Of a stretch of 11,959 nt of DNA, positions 1 to 6,945 are shown piece after piece; position 1 is the stretch's first letter, and every line of letters begins with the position of its first letter. This stretch comes from an uncultured Devosia sp. Its GTDB lineage: Bacteria; Pseudomonadota; Alphaproteobacteria; Rhizobiales; Devosiaceae. The stretch lies in the NCBI GenBank assembly GCA_946480655.1, contig CAMLKN010000053.1, positions 1 to 11,959 on the forward strand. Direction: 5' to 3'. The position numbers were made by a program, and so were the translations under genes. Below the pieces are notes generated by a model. That model saw only the letters and a program-made list of their open reading frames with translations. It was not told where the DNA came from and made no database searches.

Positions 1-2438
1 GGCTTGGCGCGATTGGTGGCGGGGGCGGCGATGGGGTCGTCGGGCCAGGGATGGCGCGGATAGCGGCCCTTCAAGTCCTTCTGCACATCCTTCCACGAGC
101 CGCGCCAGAAGCCGGGCAGGTCGCGCGTGGTCTGGATGGGCCGATGGGCCGGGGAAAGCAGCACCAGCAGCAGCGGCAGCTTGCCATTGGCGACGGATGG
201 GTGGCGGTCGAGGCCAAAGAGTTCCTGCACGCGCACTTCCAGCGCCGGGCCGTTTTCGGCTGCGTAGTCGATGGGCAGGTGGCTGCCCGAGGGGGCGTGG
301 AAATGGCTAGGGAGGAGGCGATCGATCTCCTGCCGCCGCGCCCAGGGGAGGAGGGCGTCGAGGGCGGCGCCCAGATGTTCGGCCGTGATGGCGGCAAGGC
401 GGGTTTCCCCGACGAGATGGGGGACAAGCCAGGCGGGGTCGGCCGCAAGGGCGGTGTCGGAAAGGTCGGGCCAGTCGTCGCCCAGGGTCTGGCGCAGGAA
501 GGTGGCGCGGGCGCGCAGGGCCTTCTGGTCGCGGCTCCAGGGCAGGGTCTCGGGGCGTTTGAGGGCGGCCTCGGCCAGTAGTTTCGCGGCCGCTTCGAAA
601 TCGGTCACCGGGGCGGTGTCGTCTGCAAGGCGCAGGGCGTCGAGGCGGCGCTGGCGGCGGGCGCGGACGGACCCGGTGGCGGGATCGAAGGCAAGCGCGG
701 TTTCGCTGGTGATGTGGCCGGCGAACAGGGTTTCGAGCTCGGACGGGTCGAGGGCGGCGGCCGAGCGGATGCGGCCCTGCGTGGCGCTGCCGGTGACGTC
801 GGCGACGACGAGGAAAGGCGCGCCGGCCAGGGCATGGGTTTCATCGATCTGCGCCTGGCGGCCATTGGCGAGGCGGAAGCGGCCGCGCGGGCCGGCGGGC
901 TGAGCGACGCGATCGGGGAAGGCGCGGGCGAGGTGGTGGCCGGGTGAAAGGGTTTCGCCGGAACTGCCCCCGGCCAGTTTCGCCCAGCGAGCGGCCATGG
1001 CGCGGGTATCCTCGGCGCGGCGGGAGCGATCGGCGCGGAAGCGCTCGAGGCGGCGACCGAGATCGGTATCGTCGCCGCCGAGGCCGCGTTCGCCGATCAG
1101 GACGGCCAGTTCCGCAGCGGTGCGCGCGTCGCCATCCTCGGCGCCGGCCACGACCATATGGGCGAGGCGGGGATGCAGCGGCAGCTTGGCCAGAGCCTTG
1201 CCGGCGGGCGTCAGCATGCCGGAAGCATCGATGGCGTCCAGGCGGGTGAGCAGGGCCTTGGCTTCGGCCCAAGCGGGGGCGGGTGGCGGATCAAGGAAGC
1301 GAAGGGCTTTGGGATCGGTGACGCCCCAGGCGGCGAGGTCGAGGAGGAGACCCGAGAGGTCGGCGGCCAGAATTTCGGGCGTGTCGTAGGGTTCGAGTGC
1401 GGCGGTCTGGCCGGCATTCCAGAGGCGGATGCAGACGCCGGGACTGGTGCGGCCGGCGCGGCCGCGACGCTGGTCGGCTCCGGCGCGGGAGACACGGGTG
1501 GTCGCCAGAGTGGTCATGCCGGTCGAGGGCTCGTAGACGGGGACGCGGCGGAAGCCGGAGTCGATGACCATGCGCACGCCTTCGATGGTCAAAGAGGTTT
1601 CGGCAATCGAGGTGGCGAGCACGACCTTGCGGCGGCCAGTGGGGGCCGGCTGGATGGCGGCATCCTGCTCGGCGGGTGAGAGCTGGCCATAGAGGGGCGC
1701 GAGATCGGTATCGGGTGGCAGACGGGTGGCGAGGCGCTCGGCGACACGGGTAATTTCGCCCTGGCCGGGCAGGAAGACGAGGACCGAGCCTTCATGCTCG
1801 CGCAGGGCGCGGAGGGTGGCGGAGGCGACCTGGTCTTCGAGGCGCTGGAGCGGATCGGGCTCGGCATGCAGGGTCTCGACGGGGAAAGTGCGGCCCGGGC
1901 TGTCGATGACGGGTGCATCATCGAGGAGGCGGGCCACAGCGGCGCCGTCGATGGTGGCGGACATGACCAGCAGCCGGAGGTCGGGCCGCAAAGCGCGGGC
2001 GTCGAGAGTGAGGGCAAGGCCCAGATCGGCATCAAGGCTGCGTTCGTGGAATTCGTCGAAGATGACGGCGGCGACGCCCGAGAGCTCCGGATCGTCGAGC
2101 AGCATCCTTGTATAGACGCCCTCGGTGACGACTTCGATGCGGGTCTTGGCGGAGACCTTGCTTTCCATGCGCACGCGATAACCGACGGTCTGGCCGACAT
2201 CTTCTCCCAGCAGCCGTGACATCTGCCGCGCGGCGGCGCGGGCGGCGAGGCGCCTTGGCTCCAGCATGATGATGCGGCCGTCGCCGCGCCAGGGGGCGTC
2301 GAGCAGGGCCAGCGGCGCCCGCGTGGTCTTGCCGGCGCCGGGCTGGGCGACAAGCACGGCGGCCGAGCCCTGTTCCAGCGCCGCATGCAGGGCGGGCAGG
2401 GCGGCGTCGATCGGCAGAGGCGGCAGGTTCAGCGGCAT
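1..2438 (-). CDS. hrpB: ATP-dependent helicase HrpB (DEAH-box), 3' end just cut by window edge
   Basis: This reads as a superfamily 2 DEAH/RHA-type helicase that couples ATP hydrolysis to nucleic-acid unwinding in the cytoplasm; the precise substrate of HrpB is not settled. The open frame gives 812 residues in the window. Walker A is GAGKTT at residues 34-39, motif II is DEFH at 128-131 inside AVIFDEFHER, motif III is SAT at 160-162, and motif VI is QRRGRAGR at 323-330. A long helicase-associated and HrpB-specific C-terminal region follows, and the last visible residues (RYPRHPWPDDP, then PATNRAK) match the usual HrpB tail, so only a few residues are missing. The start is the ATG whose complement lies at 2436-2438, giving the typical MPLNLPPLPID N-terminus. 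No strong ribosome binding site precedes it (only CGGA three bases from the ATG). The gene is divergent from the epimerase-like gene. Confidence 0.95.
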   Translation of the reverse strand, partial: MPLNLPPLPIDAALPALHAALEQGSAAVLVAQPGAGKTTRAPLALLDAPWRGDGRIIMLEPRRLAARAAARQMSRLLGEDVGQTVGYRVRMESKVSAKTRIEVVTEGVYTRMLLDDPELSGVAAVIFDEFHERSLDADLGLALTLDARALRPDLRLLVMSATIDGAAVARLLDDAPVIDSPGRTFPVETLHAEPDPLQRLEDQVASATLRALREHEGSVLVFLPGQGEITRVAERLATRLPPDTDLAPLYGQLSPAEQDAAIQPAPTGRRKVVLATSIAETSLTIEGVRMVIDSGFRRVPVYEPSTGMTTLATTRVSRAGADQRRGRAGRTSPGVCIRLWNAGQTAALEPYDTPEILAADLSGLLLDLAAWGVTDPKALRFLDPPPAPAWAEAKALLTRLDAIDASGMLTPAGKALAKLPLHPRLAHMVVAGAEDGDARTAAELAVLIGERGLGGDDTDLGRRLERFRADRSRRAEDTRAMAARWAKLAGGSSGETLSPGHHLARAFPDRVAQPAGPRGRFRLANGRQAQIDETHALAGAPFLVVADVTGSATQGRIRSAAALDPSELETLFAGHITSETALAFDPATGSVRARRQRRLDALRLADDTAPVTDFEAAAKLLAEAALKRPETLPWSRDQKALRARATFLRQTLGDDWPDLSDTALAADPAWLVPHLVGETRLAAITAEHLGAALDALLPWARRQEIDRLLPSHFHAPSGSHLPIDYAAENGPALEVRVQELFGLDRHPSVANGKLPLLLVLLSPAHRPIQTTRDLPGFWRGSWKDVQKDLKGRYPRHPWPDDPIAAPATNRAK

Positions 2439-2444
2439 GATCCG

Positions 2445-2473
2445 GCGATAGCCTTGTTAACTCGCGGCGGCAA
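2445..2473 (-). promoter_or_regulatory. possible hrpB promoter
   Basis: On the minus strand TTGCCG (2468-2473) and TATCGC (2445-2450) are separated by 17 bases, a plausible sigma-70 type pair. Transcription would begin at or next to the hrpB ATG, which would make the message leaderless and fit the lack of a clear ribosome binding site. The hexamers are degenerate and chance matches are easy in GC-rich DNA, so this is weak. Confidence 0.22.
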
Positions 2474-2582
2474 GGGGCGGGCATTTCAGGACTTGTTCAC
2501 CGCAGCCGTACTGGGGAGTTCTCGCAGGCGCAATAAGCGGTTAGGCTGCGCCACCATCGAACCGAGCTGGCCGGAGCCGCCC

Positions 2583-3449
2583 ATGCAACTGACCCGTATC
2601 GCCAATGACCAGATCACTGTCGACGTGGCGGCGCTGGGCGCGGAAATGCAGTCGATCCAGACGCGTGACGGGCGGCACTGGCTCTGGCATGGCGACGCGA
2701 CTTATTGGACCGGCCGCTCACCCATTCTCTTTCCCATCGTGGGCAGGGCGCCCAATGACACGGTGAGCGTGGACGGTGAGCGCTATCAGATGAGCCAGCA
2801 CGGTTTTGCGCGGCGTAGCAATTTCGAACTGGTGGTGGAGGAAAGCGACCGCTGCGTCTATCGGCTTATGGCCTCTGAGGCGAGCCGGGCGATGTTTCCG
2901 TTCGACTTCCAACTCGATGTCGAGCATCGGGTCGAGGGGCGCGCGGTGGTCGTGAGCGCCGAGGTCACAAATCGCGACCATCGCGTCATGCCATTCGGCA
3001 TCGGTTTTCACCCGGCGTTTGCGTGGCCGCTGCCGGGCGCGGCGAGTCAGGCCCATGTGATCGATCTCGATGAAGGCGGCGCGCCGGCTCTGCATCGGCT
3101 TTCGGGTGGACTGGTCGAGCCGGAGGCCCTGCCCTCGCCCTTTCATGAGGGGCGGCTGGAGCTGGATCATAGTTTCTTTGTCCATGATGCCATGCTGTTT
3201 CCCGAGGGGGCCGGCGCGGGCCTCGTCTATGGCCCGGCGCAGGGACCGAGCGTGCATTTCACCTGGGAGAACCTGCCCAATTTCGCGCTCTGGTCCAAGC
3301 CGGGGGCCGGCTTCATCTGCCTCGAACCCTGGCATGGCACGGCTGCGGAAGTGGGCGGCTCGGAGGAGCTTTCCCAGCGGCCCTATTCGGTGATGCTGGG
3401 GCCGGGAGCCACGGCGCATTTCGGCTTCAAGGCGGAGCTCAGGGGGTAG
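2583..3449 (+). CDS. aldose 1-epimerase family protein (LacX-like subgroup)
   Basis: This 288-residue protein belongs to the galactose mutarotase-like beta-sandwich fold, whose members interconvert alpha and beta anomers of sugars or sugar phosphates in the cytoplasm. Family-type landmarks are LFPIVGR at 49-55, HGFAR at 73-77 (a sugar-binding histidine in the family), FGIGFHPAF around 138-146 (a second conserved histidine), and LEPW around 247-250, whose glutamate (residue 248) is the candidate catalytic base. The short, LacX-like pattern differs from classical GalM, so the sugar substrate is unknown. The open frame extends upstream to 2385, but that would overlap hrpB antisense. The ATG at 2583 has a GGAG at 2573-2576 six bases upstream and begins the typical MQLTRIANDQI strand, so I chose it. 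It stands alone, divergent from hrpB and convergent with the ATPase gene. Confidence 0.9.
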   Translation: MQLTRIANDQITVDVAALGAEMQSIQTRDGRHWLWHGDATYWTGRSPILFPIVGRAPNDTVSVDGERYQMSQHGFARRSNFELVVEESDRCVYRLMASEASRAMFPFDFQLDVEHRVEGRAVVVSAEVTNRDHRVMPFGIGFHPAFAWPLPGAASQAHVIDLDEGGAPALHRLSGGLVEPEALPSPFHEGRLELDHSFFVHDAMLFPEGAGAGLVYGPAQGPSVHFTWENLPNFALWSKPGAGFICLEPWHGTAAEVGGSEELSQRPYSVMLGPGATAHFGFKAELRG

Positions 3450-3476
3450 GTCAAGGACGCTGAACAAGGCTCCGCC

Positions 3477-3525
3477 GTCACCCCACCCTCAGTCCCTCCC
3501 CCTCAAGGGGAGGGAGGCGATGAAC
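3477..3525 (+). repeat. dispersed intergenic palindromic repeat, copy 1
   Basis: The 42 bases 3477-3518 match the reverse complement of 11111-11152 at 39 of 42 positions, and 3504-3525 also match 11070-11092 on the plus strand with one inserted G and one substitution. Within it CCCTCCCC (3494-3501) and GGGGAGGG (3507-3514) form a perfect 8-bp stem around the loop CTCAA. It sits in the gap between the convergent epimerase-like and HerA-like genes, where it could stop transcripts from both sides, but no T-run follows on either strand. A repeat family of unknown function is the safest description. Confidence 0.8.
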
Positions 3526-3537
3526 AGAGTGTCCGGA

Positions 3538-5061
3538 TTATTCCGCTGCCCCGCGCTCTTCAGCGATCATGTCCGGGCCGTTGGGATCGCCGGGGGCGGT
3601 TTCGACGCCGAGGTCCGGGAAGGCGGCGATGCGCTGGCCGCGGAAATCGGTGCGCAGCACGATGAGGCCACGTTCTTCGAACCAGGTGAGAAGACGCCGG
3701 GCGCGGCTTGATGAATGGGTGCCATAGAGGCGCGCCAGGGTCGCGTCGGAGGGGCAGGGGGCGCCGGTCAGGGCCGCCTGGGCGATGACCAGGAAGACGC
3801 CCTGCACATCATCGGTGAGGGTTTCGGAGAGGGTGAGGGCCTGCTGCCAGCCGTCGGAGGCGGCAATCTCTTCGTCCGGCGCGACGCGGGCCACGGCCAG
3901 CAGGCGCTTGAAGGCCGGCAAAGCCGGCGGTTCGCCCGGCACGCGGCGAATGCGGCAGCGGACAAGAAAATCCTGATAGAGCTGGGCCGTCGTGCGGAAG
4001 CCGGCATCGGGATCGCTCATCAATTCGGACATGACGGCGGCGATCATGGCCTCGCGCTCCGCAGCGTCGATCTCGGGGAAGAGCGAAACCGGCGCTTCCG
4101 GCGCTTCGGCGCGGGCCTTGGCGCGGGCTTCCGCGACCTGGGCGAGGAGTTCGTTGGTCGAGGGGGGCGGGGGCGGCGGGGGCCGGCGCACCACGGGGCG
4201 GGCGAGTTCCTCGGGGTCCTGGGTGAAGATGAGATCAGCCGCATCGGCGGGCGCTTCGGGCAGGGGCGTCAGCTTGGGGCTGGTCGAGCGGGCCGAGGTT
4301 TCCACCGGGCCGATGGTGATAGGCAGAGGGCGGCGGGAAATGGCGGGGCCGAGGGCGACGAAATGGCCGCGGGCGAGGTCGCGGAACTGTTCGGCCTGGC
4401 GCCGGTCCATGCCGAGGAGATCGGCGGCGCGGGCCATGTCGATATCGAGGAAGGTGCGGCCCATGAGGAAGTTGCTGGCTTCGGCCGCGACGTTCTTGGC
4501 GAGCTTGGCGAGGCGCTGGGTGGCGATGACACCCGCCAGGCCCCGCTTGCGGCCGCGGCACATGAGATTGGTCATGGCGCCCAGCGAGAGTTTGCGGGCT
4601 TCATCCGAGACTTCGCCGGCGGCAGCGGGGGCGAAGAGCTGGGCCTCGTCGACGACGACGAGGACGGGATACCAGTAGTCGCGATCGGCATCGAACATGC
4701 CGCCGAGAAAGGCTGCGGCGGCGCGCATCTGCTGCTCGACATCGAGGCCCTCGAGGTTGAGGACGACCGAGACACGATGCTGGCGCACGCGTGCGGCGAT
4801 GCGGGTCAGCTCTGCCTCGGTGCGTGTCGCATCGACCACGAGATGGCCATAACGATCTGAAAGCGTTACGAAATCGCCCTCGGGGTCGATGACGCATTGC
4901 TGCACCCAGGGGGCCGATTGCTCGAGCAGGCGGCGGAGCAGGTGCGACTTTCCGGACCCGGAATTGCCCTGGACCAGAAGGCGCGTGGCCAGCAATTCCT
5001 CAAGATCCATATGGGCGGCGCCGTCACTGCGGCTCTGTCCCATGTCGATGGCGACCTGCAT
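3538..5061 (-). CDS. HerA-like ATPase (DUF87-type ATP-binding protein)
   Basis: This is a RecA-fold ATPase of the HerA/FtsK-like group, whose known members are hexameric DNA translocases or helicases; the job of this stand-alone form is not established. With the ATG at 5061 it has 507 residues: Walker A GNSGSGKS at 32-39, IDPEGDF at 58-64, Walker B VLVVVDEAQ with D138-E139, and a conserved GRKRGLAGVIATQR at 170-183. A low-complexity linker with seven prolines (294-300) is followed by an alanine/glutamate-rich helix and a C-terminal region; about 435-482 looks like a winged helix ending in an ERGLIVLRTD-type wing. The frame is open to a GTG at 5109, but that has no ribosome binding site. GGAG lies five bases before the ATG at 5061; the ATG at 5064 is the close alternative. 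No NurA nuclease gene is adjacent. It lies 136 bases downstream of the methyltransferase on the same strand. Confidence 0.85.
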   Translation of the reverse strand: MQVAIDMGQSRSDGAAHMDLEELLATRLLVQGNSGSGKSHLLRRLLEQSAPWVQQCVIDPEGDFVTLSDRYGHLVVDATRTEAELTRIAARVRQHRVSVVLNLEGLDVEQQMRAAAAFLGGMFDADRDYWYPVLVVVDEAQLFAPAAAGEVSDEARKLSLGAMTNLMCRGRKRGLAGVIATQRLAKLAKNVAAEASNFLMGRTFLDIDMARAADLLGMDRRQAEQFRDLARGHFVALGPAISRRPLPITIGPVETSARSTSPKLTPLPEAPADAADLIFTQDPEELARPVVRRPPPPPPPSTNELLAQVAEARAKARAEAPEAPVSLFPEIDAAEREAMIAAVMSELMSDPDAGFRTTAQLYQDFLVRCRIRRVPGEPPALPAFKRLLAVARVAPDEEIAASDGWQQALTLSETLTDDVQGVFLVIAQAALTGAPCPSDATLARLYGTHSSSRARRLLTWFEERGLIVLRTDFRGQRIAAFPDLGVETAPGDPNGPDMIAEERGAAE

Positions 5062-5110
5062 CATCTCTCCGGCTGGATGCGTCACGTTTCCAGCGGAAGG
5101 CTGACGCACG

Positions 5111-5140
5111 GCATAGTTTGGTTGCCGAACGCTAGCACAA
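5111..5140 (-). promoter_or_regulatory. possible promoter of the HerA-like ATPase gene
   Basis: On the minus strand TTGTGC (5135-5140) and CTATGC (5111-5116) are 18 bases apart. Transcription would start near 5104, giving a leader of about 43 bases to the ATG at 5061 and placing the upstream GTG at 5109 outside the message. This agrees with the choice of the shorter protein. The match is moderate and based only on hexamer likeness. Confidence 0.33.
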
Positions 5141-5197
5141 GGGCGACCCGATTCGGAAAGTCAGCGAGGGTTTTGCAGAGTTCTGTGGAAGGCCCCC

Positions 5198-5821
5198 TCA
5201 CGCGGGCTTGCGGGCGATGAGGAAGACGGCGGCGCTGGGATTGGGGCGCCAGTCGTGCTCGATGACAAAGCCGGCGCGGGTCATGGCCTGGCGCAACTGG
5301 TCGTGGCTCATGACATTGAGGACCGGCAGCAGGCCCAGCGCCTGACCCAGCGGAGCGATGACGCCGAACCAGCGCATGCTGTCGCCGATGCAGGCGGTGC
5401 TGGAGACAAAGCGCCCGCCGGGCTTGAGGATATCGAAGACCTTGGCGATGACGGCGTCCCTGTCCTTGAGCAGGTGCAGGATGGAGAGGCCGAGCACCAT
5501 GTCATAGCTGGCCGTCGGGATGGCCATGCTGGTGATGTCGCCTTGCTCGAAGCTGACATTGGAGATGCCGGCCCTGGCCGCCCTGTCGCGGGCCTTGTCC
5601 AGCATGCGGGCGGAGAAGTCTATGGCACGGACCGAGCGCACATGGGGTGCATGGGTGATGGCCGTGCCGCCGGTGCCACAGCCAAATTCGAAGATATCCA
5701 TGTCGGGGGTGAAATGTGCCTGCGTGCGCGCCAGCTTGATGCGATAGGCCTCTTCGTCGGCAATGGGCTGGGCGGCGTATTTGTCGGCCAGCCTGTCCCA
5801 GAAGGCGTGCTGTTCAGCCAT
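5198..5821 (-). CDS. class I SAM-dependent methyltransferase
   Basis: The 207-residue protein has a single Rossmann-like methyltransferase domain that transfers a methyl group from S-adenosylmethionine to an unidentified acceptor in the cytoplasm. Motif I is FEFGCGTGG at 44-52, the acidic residue expected to bind the ribose is D68 in RAIDFSARML, motif II-like GDITSM begins near 94, SYDMVLGLSILHLL covers 105-118, and LKPGG is at 132-136. This resembles the UbiE/Methyltransf_11/25 group, but these families are too broad to name a substrate. No membrane segment or extra domain is visible, and C48 lies within motif I as is common. The ATG at 5821 is preceded by AGGA with seven bases between. It is divergent from a LysR regulator with a 96-base gap, an arrangement in which the regulator often controls the neighbour. 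Confidence 0.88.
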   Translation of the reverse strand: MAEQHAFWDRLADKYAAQPIADEEAYRIKLARTQAHFTPDMDIFEFGCGTGGTAITHAPHVRSVRAIDFSARMLDKARDRAARAGISNVSFEQGDITSMAIPTASYDMVLGLSILHLLKDRDAVIAKVFDILKPGGRFVSSTACIGDSMRWFGVIAPLGQALGLLPVLNVMSHDQLRQAMTRAGFVIEHDWRPNPSAAVFLIARKPA

Positions 5822-5882
5822 GGCGAGATCCTGCAGGGTCGATCACAAGTGCAAGTCTAGCCAAGCGCGCACGAAAACAAAA

Positions 5883-5910
5883 TTGCAGAATTTGGCAGAA
5901 GACCTATACA
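5883..5910 (+). promoter_or_regulatory. possible lysR-type gene promoter with TGC-N8-GCA dyad
   Basis: TTGCAG (5883-5888) and TATACA (5905-5910) are 16 bases apart, giving a predicted start of transcription at about 5917, essentially at the ATG of the regulator gene. A TGC-N8-GCA dyad (5884-5897, a T-N12-A spacing close to the LysR T-N11-A box) overlaps the -35 element, as expected for an autoregulatory site. Two near-direct repeats, TTGCAGAA and TTGGCAGAA, lie in the same bases. The assignment rests on pattern likeness only. Confidence 0.35.
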
Positions 5911-5917
5911 TAAGCGC

Positions 5918-6808
5918 ATGAATGACAAGCCCCACACAATGCCGGACTGGAACCAGATGCGCGCCCTCTTGGCGACGGTTGAGGCCGGTTCGCTCTCGGC
6001 GGCGGCCAAGCGCCTGGGACTGACGCAGCCGACGCTGGGACGGCAGGTGGCGGCGCTGGAGGAGAGCCTGGGCCTCGCCATCTTCGAGCGGGTGGGACGG
6101 AGCCTGGTGCTGACGGAAGCCGGGCAGCAATTGGTCGCCGACCTCAAGGACATGGGCGCGGCGGCCCAACGGGTGGCGCTTTCGGCCGCAGCGCAATCGC
6201 AATCGGTAGAAGGCGTGGTGCGGATCACCACGGCGGACATCTATGCCGGTCATGTCCTGCCGCCGTTGATGGAACAGATCCGGCGCGAAGCGCCGGGGAT
6301 CAGGCTGGAAGTGCTGGCGACTGGGTCGATCAGCGACCTGTTGCGGCGGGAGGCCGATATCGCCATCCGCCACGTGCGGCCGGACCAGGATGGCCTCATC
6401 GCCAAGCGCTGCAAGGATACCAAGGCGCATATCTATGGCACGCCGGACCTTCTGGAGCGGATGGGGCGGCCCACCACCGGCGAGGCGCTGGCGCGGGGGG
6501 TGTTTGTCGGCGCCATGCAGGGTAATGACGACTTCATCGCCCAAATGGTGGCTCGCGGCGTGCCGCTCAGCGCCGCCAATTTCCCCTTTGCCACGCAGAG
6601 CGGCATGACCGGCTGGGAATGGGTGCGCAAGGGTATGTGCCTGGGCGGCATGGTCGAGGCGGTGGCGAAGCTGACGCCGGAAGTCGTGGTGGCGGTTCCG
6701 CACATCGAGCCGATTTCGGTGCCGGTGTGGCTGGTCACGCATCGGGAATTGCATACGAGCCGCAGGATCCGGCTGGTGTTTGATATGCTGGTGGCGTTCT
6801 TCTCGTGA
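5918..6808 (+). CDS. LysR-family transcriptional regulator
   Basis: This 296-residue protein has the LysR layout: an N-terminal winged helix-turn-helix at about residues 10-68 (WNQMRALLATVEAGSLSAAA, then KRLGLTQPTLGRQVAALE, and FERVGRSLVLTEAG as the wing), a linker helix, and a periplasmic-binding-protein-like effector domain from about 90 to 290. The effector ligand cannot be read from sequence. It would act as a tetramer binding near its own promoter and that of the divergent methyltransferase gene, which is the most likely target by position. The ATG at 5918 has no ribosome binding site; the promoter-like hexamers upstream would place the transcript start at the ATG itself, so the gene may be translated leaderless. 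An internal ATG at 5939 is an alternative start and also lacks a ribosome binding site, while the helix-turn-helix is intact with either. Confidence 0.92.
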   Translation: MNDKPHTMPDWNQMRALLATVEAGSLSAAAKRLGLTQPTLGRQVAALEESLGLAIFERVGRSLVLTEAGQQLVADLKDMGAAAQRVALSAAAQSQSVEGVVRITTADIYAGHVLPPLMEQIRREAPGIRLEVLATGSISDLLRREADIAIRHVRPDQDGLIAKRCKDTKAHIYGTPDLLERMGRPTTGEALARGVFVGAMQGNDDFIAQMVARGVPLSAANFPFATQSGMTGWEWVRKGMCLGGMVEAVAKLTPEVVVAVPHIEPISVPVWLVTHRELHTSRRIRLVFDMLVAFFS

Positions 6809-6841
6809 GATTGGGCACTGGGCAACGCCATCCACGGAGCC

Positions 6842-6864
6842 GCCCTCGGACTCGATCCGAGGGC
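6842..6864. terminator. hairpin A of a tandem pair between convergent genes
   Basis: GCCCTCGGA (6842-6850) pairs perfectly with TCCGAGGGC (6856-6864) around a 5-base loop CTCGA. It lies 33 bases after the stop of the LysR gene and before the end of the convergent permease gene. It may end transcription from either side, although no T-run follows, so it could equally be a dispersed palindromic repeat. Confidence 0.5.
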
Positions 6865-6893
6865 CAGCATAGACATTTGCGCTGTTGGAAGTG

Positions 6894-6916
6894 GCCCTCG
6901 GGTCAGGCCCGAGGGC
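6894..6916. terminator. hairpin B of a tandem pair between convergent genes
   Basis: GCCCTCGGG (6894-6902) pairs perfectly with CCCGAGGGC (6908-6916) around the 5-base loop TCAGG. The stem differs from that of hairpin A by one base pair (G:C in place of A:T at the loop-proximal position), with the same stem and loop lengths. It sits 29 bases beyond the stop of the permease gene and could act as its terminator on the minus strand; no strong T-run is seen. Confidence 0.5.
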
Positions 6917-6945
6917 GGCGCTGTGTTTATGTCCCGCCTTGAGGA

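Noticed and set aside
3494..3514. Rho-independent terminator at the 3477 repeat
   Set aside because: The 8-bp stem is strong, but neither strand has a T-run after it, so calling it an intrinsic terminator is not justified; it is listed as a repeat.
3715..4860. 381-codon plus-strand open frame antisense to the HerA-like gene
   Set aside because: Composition is glycine/glutamate/alanine-rich with no recognisable fold and no ribosome binding site; the minus strand has Walker A and B motifs.
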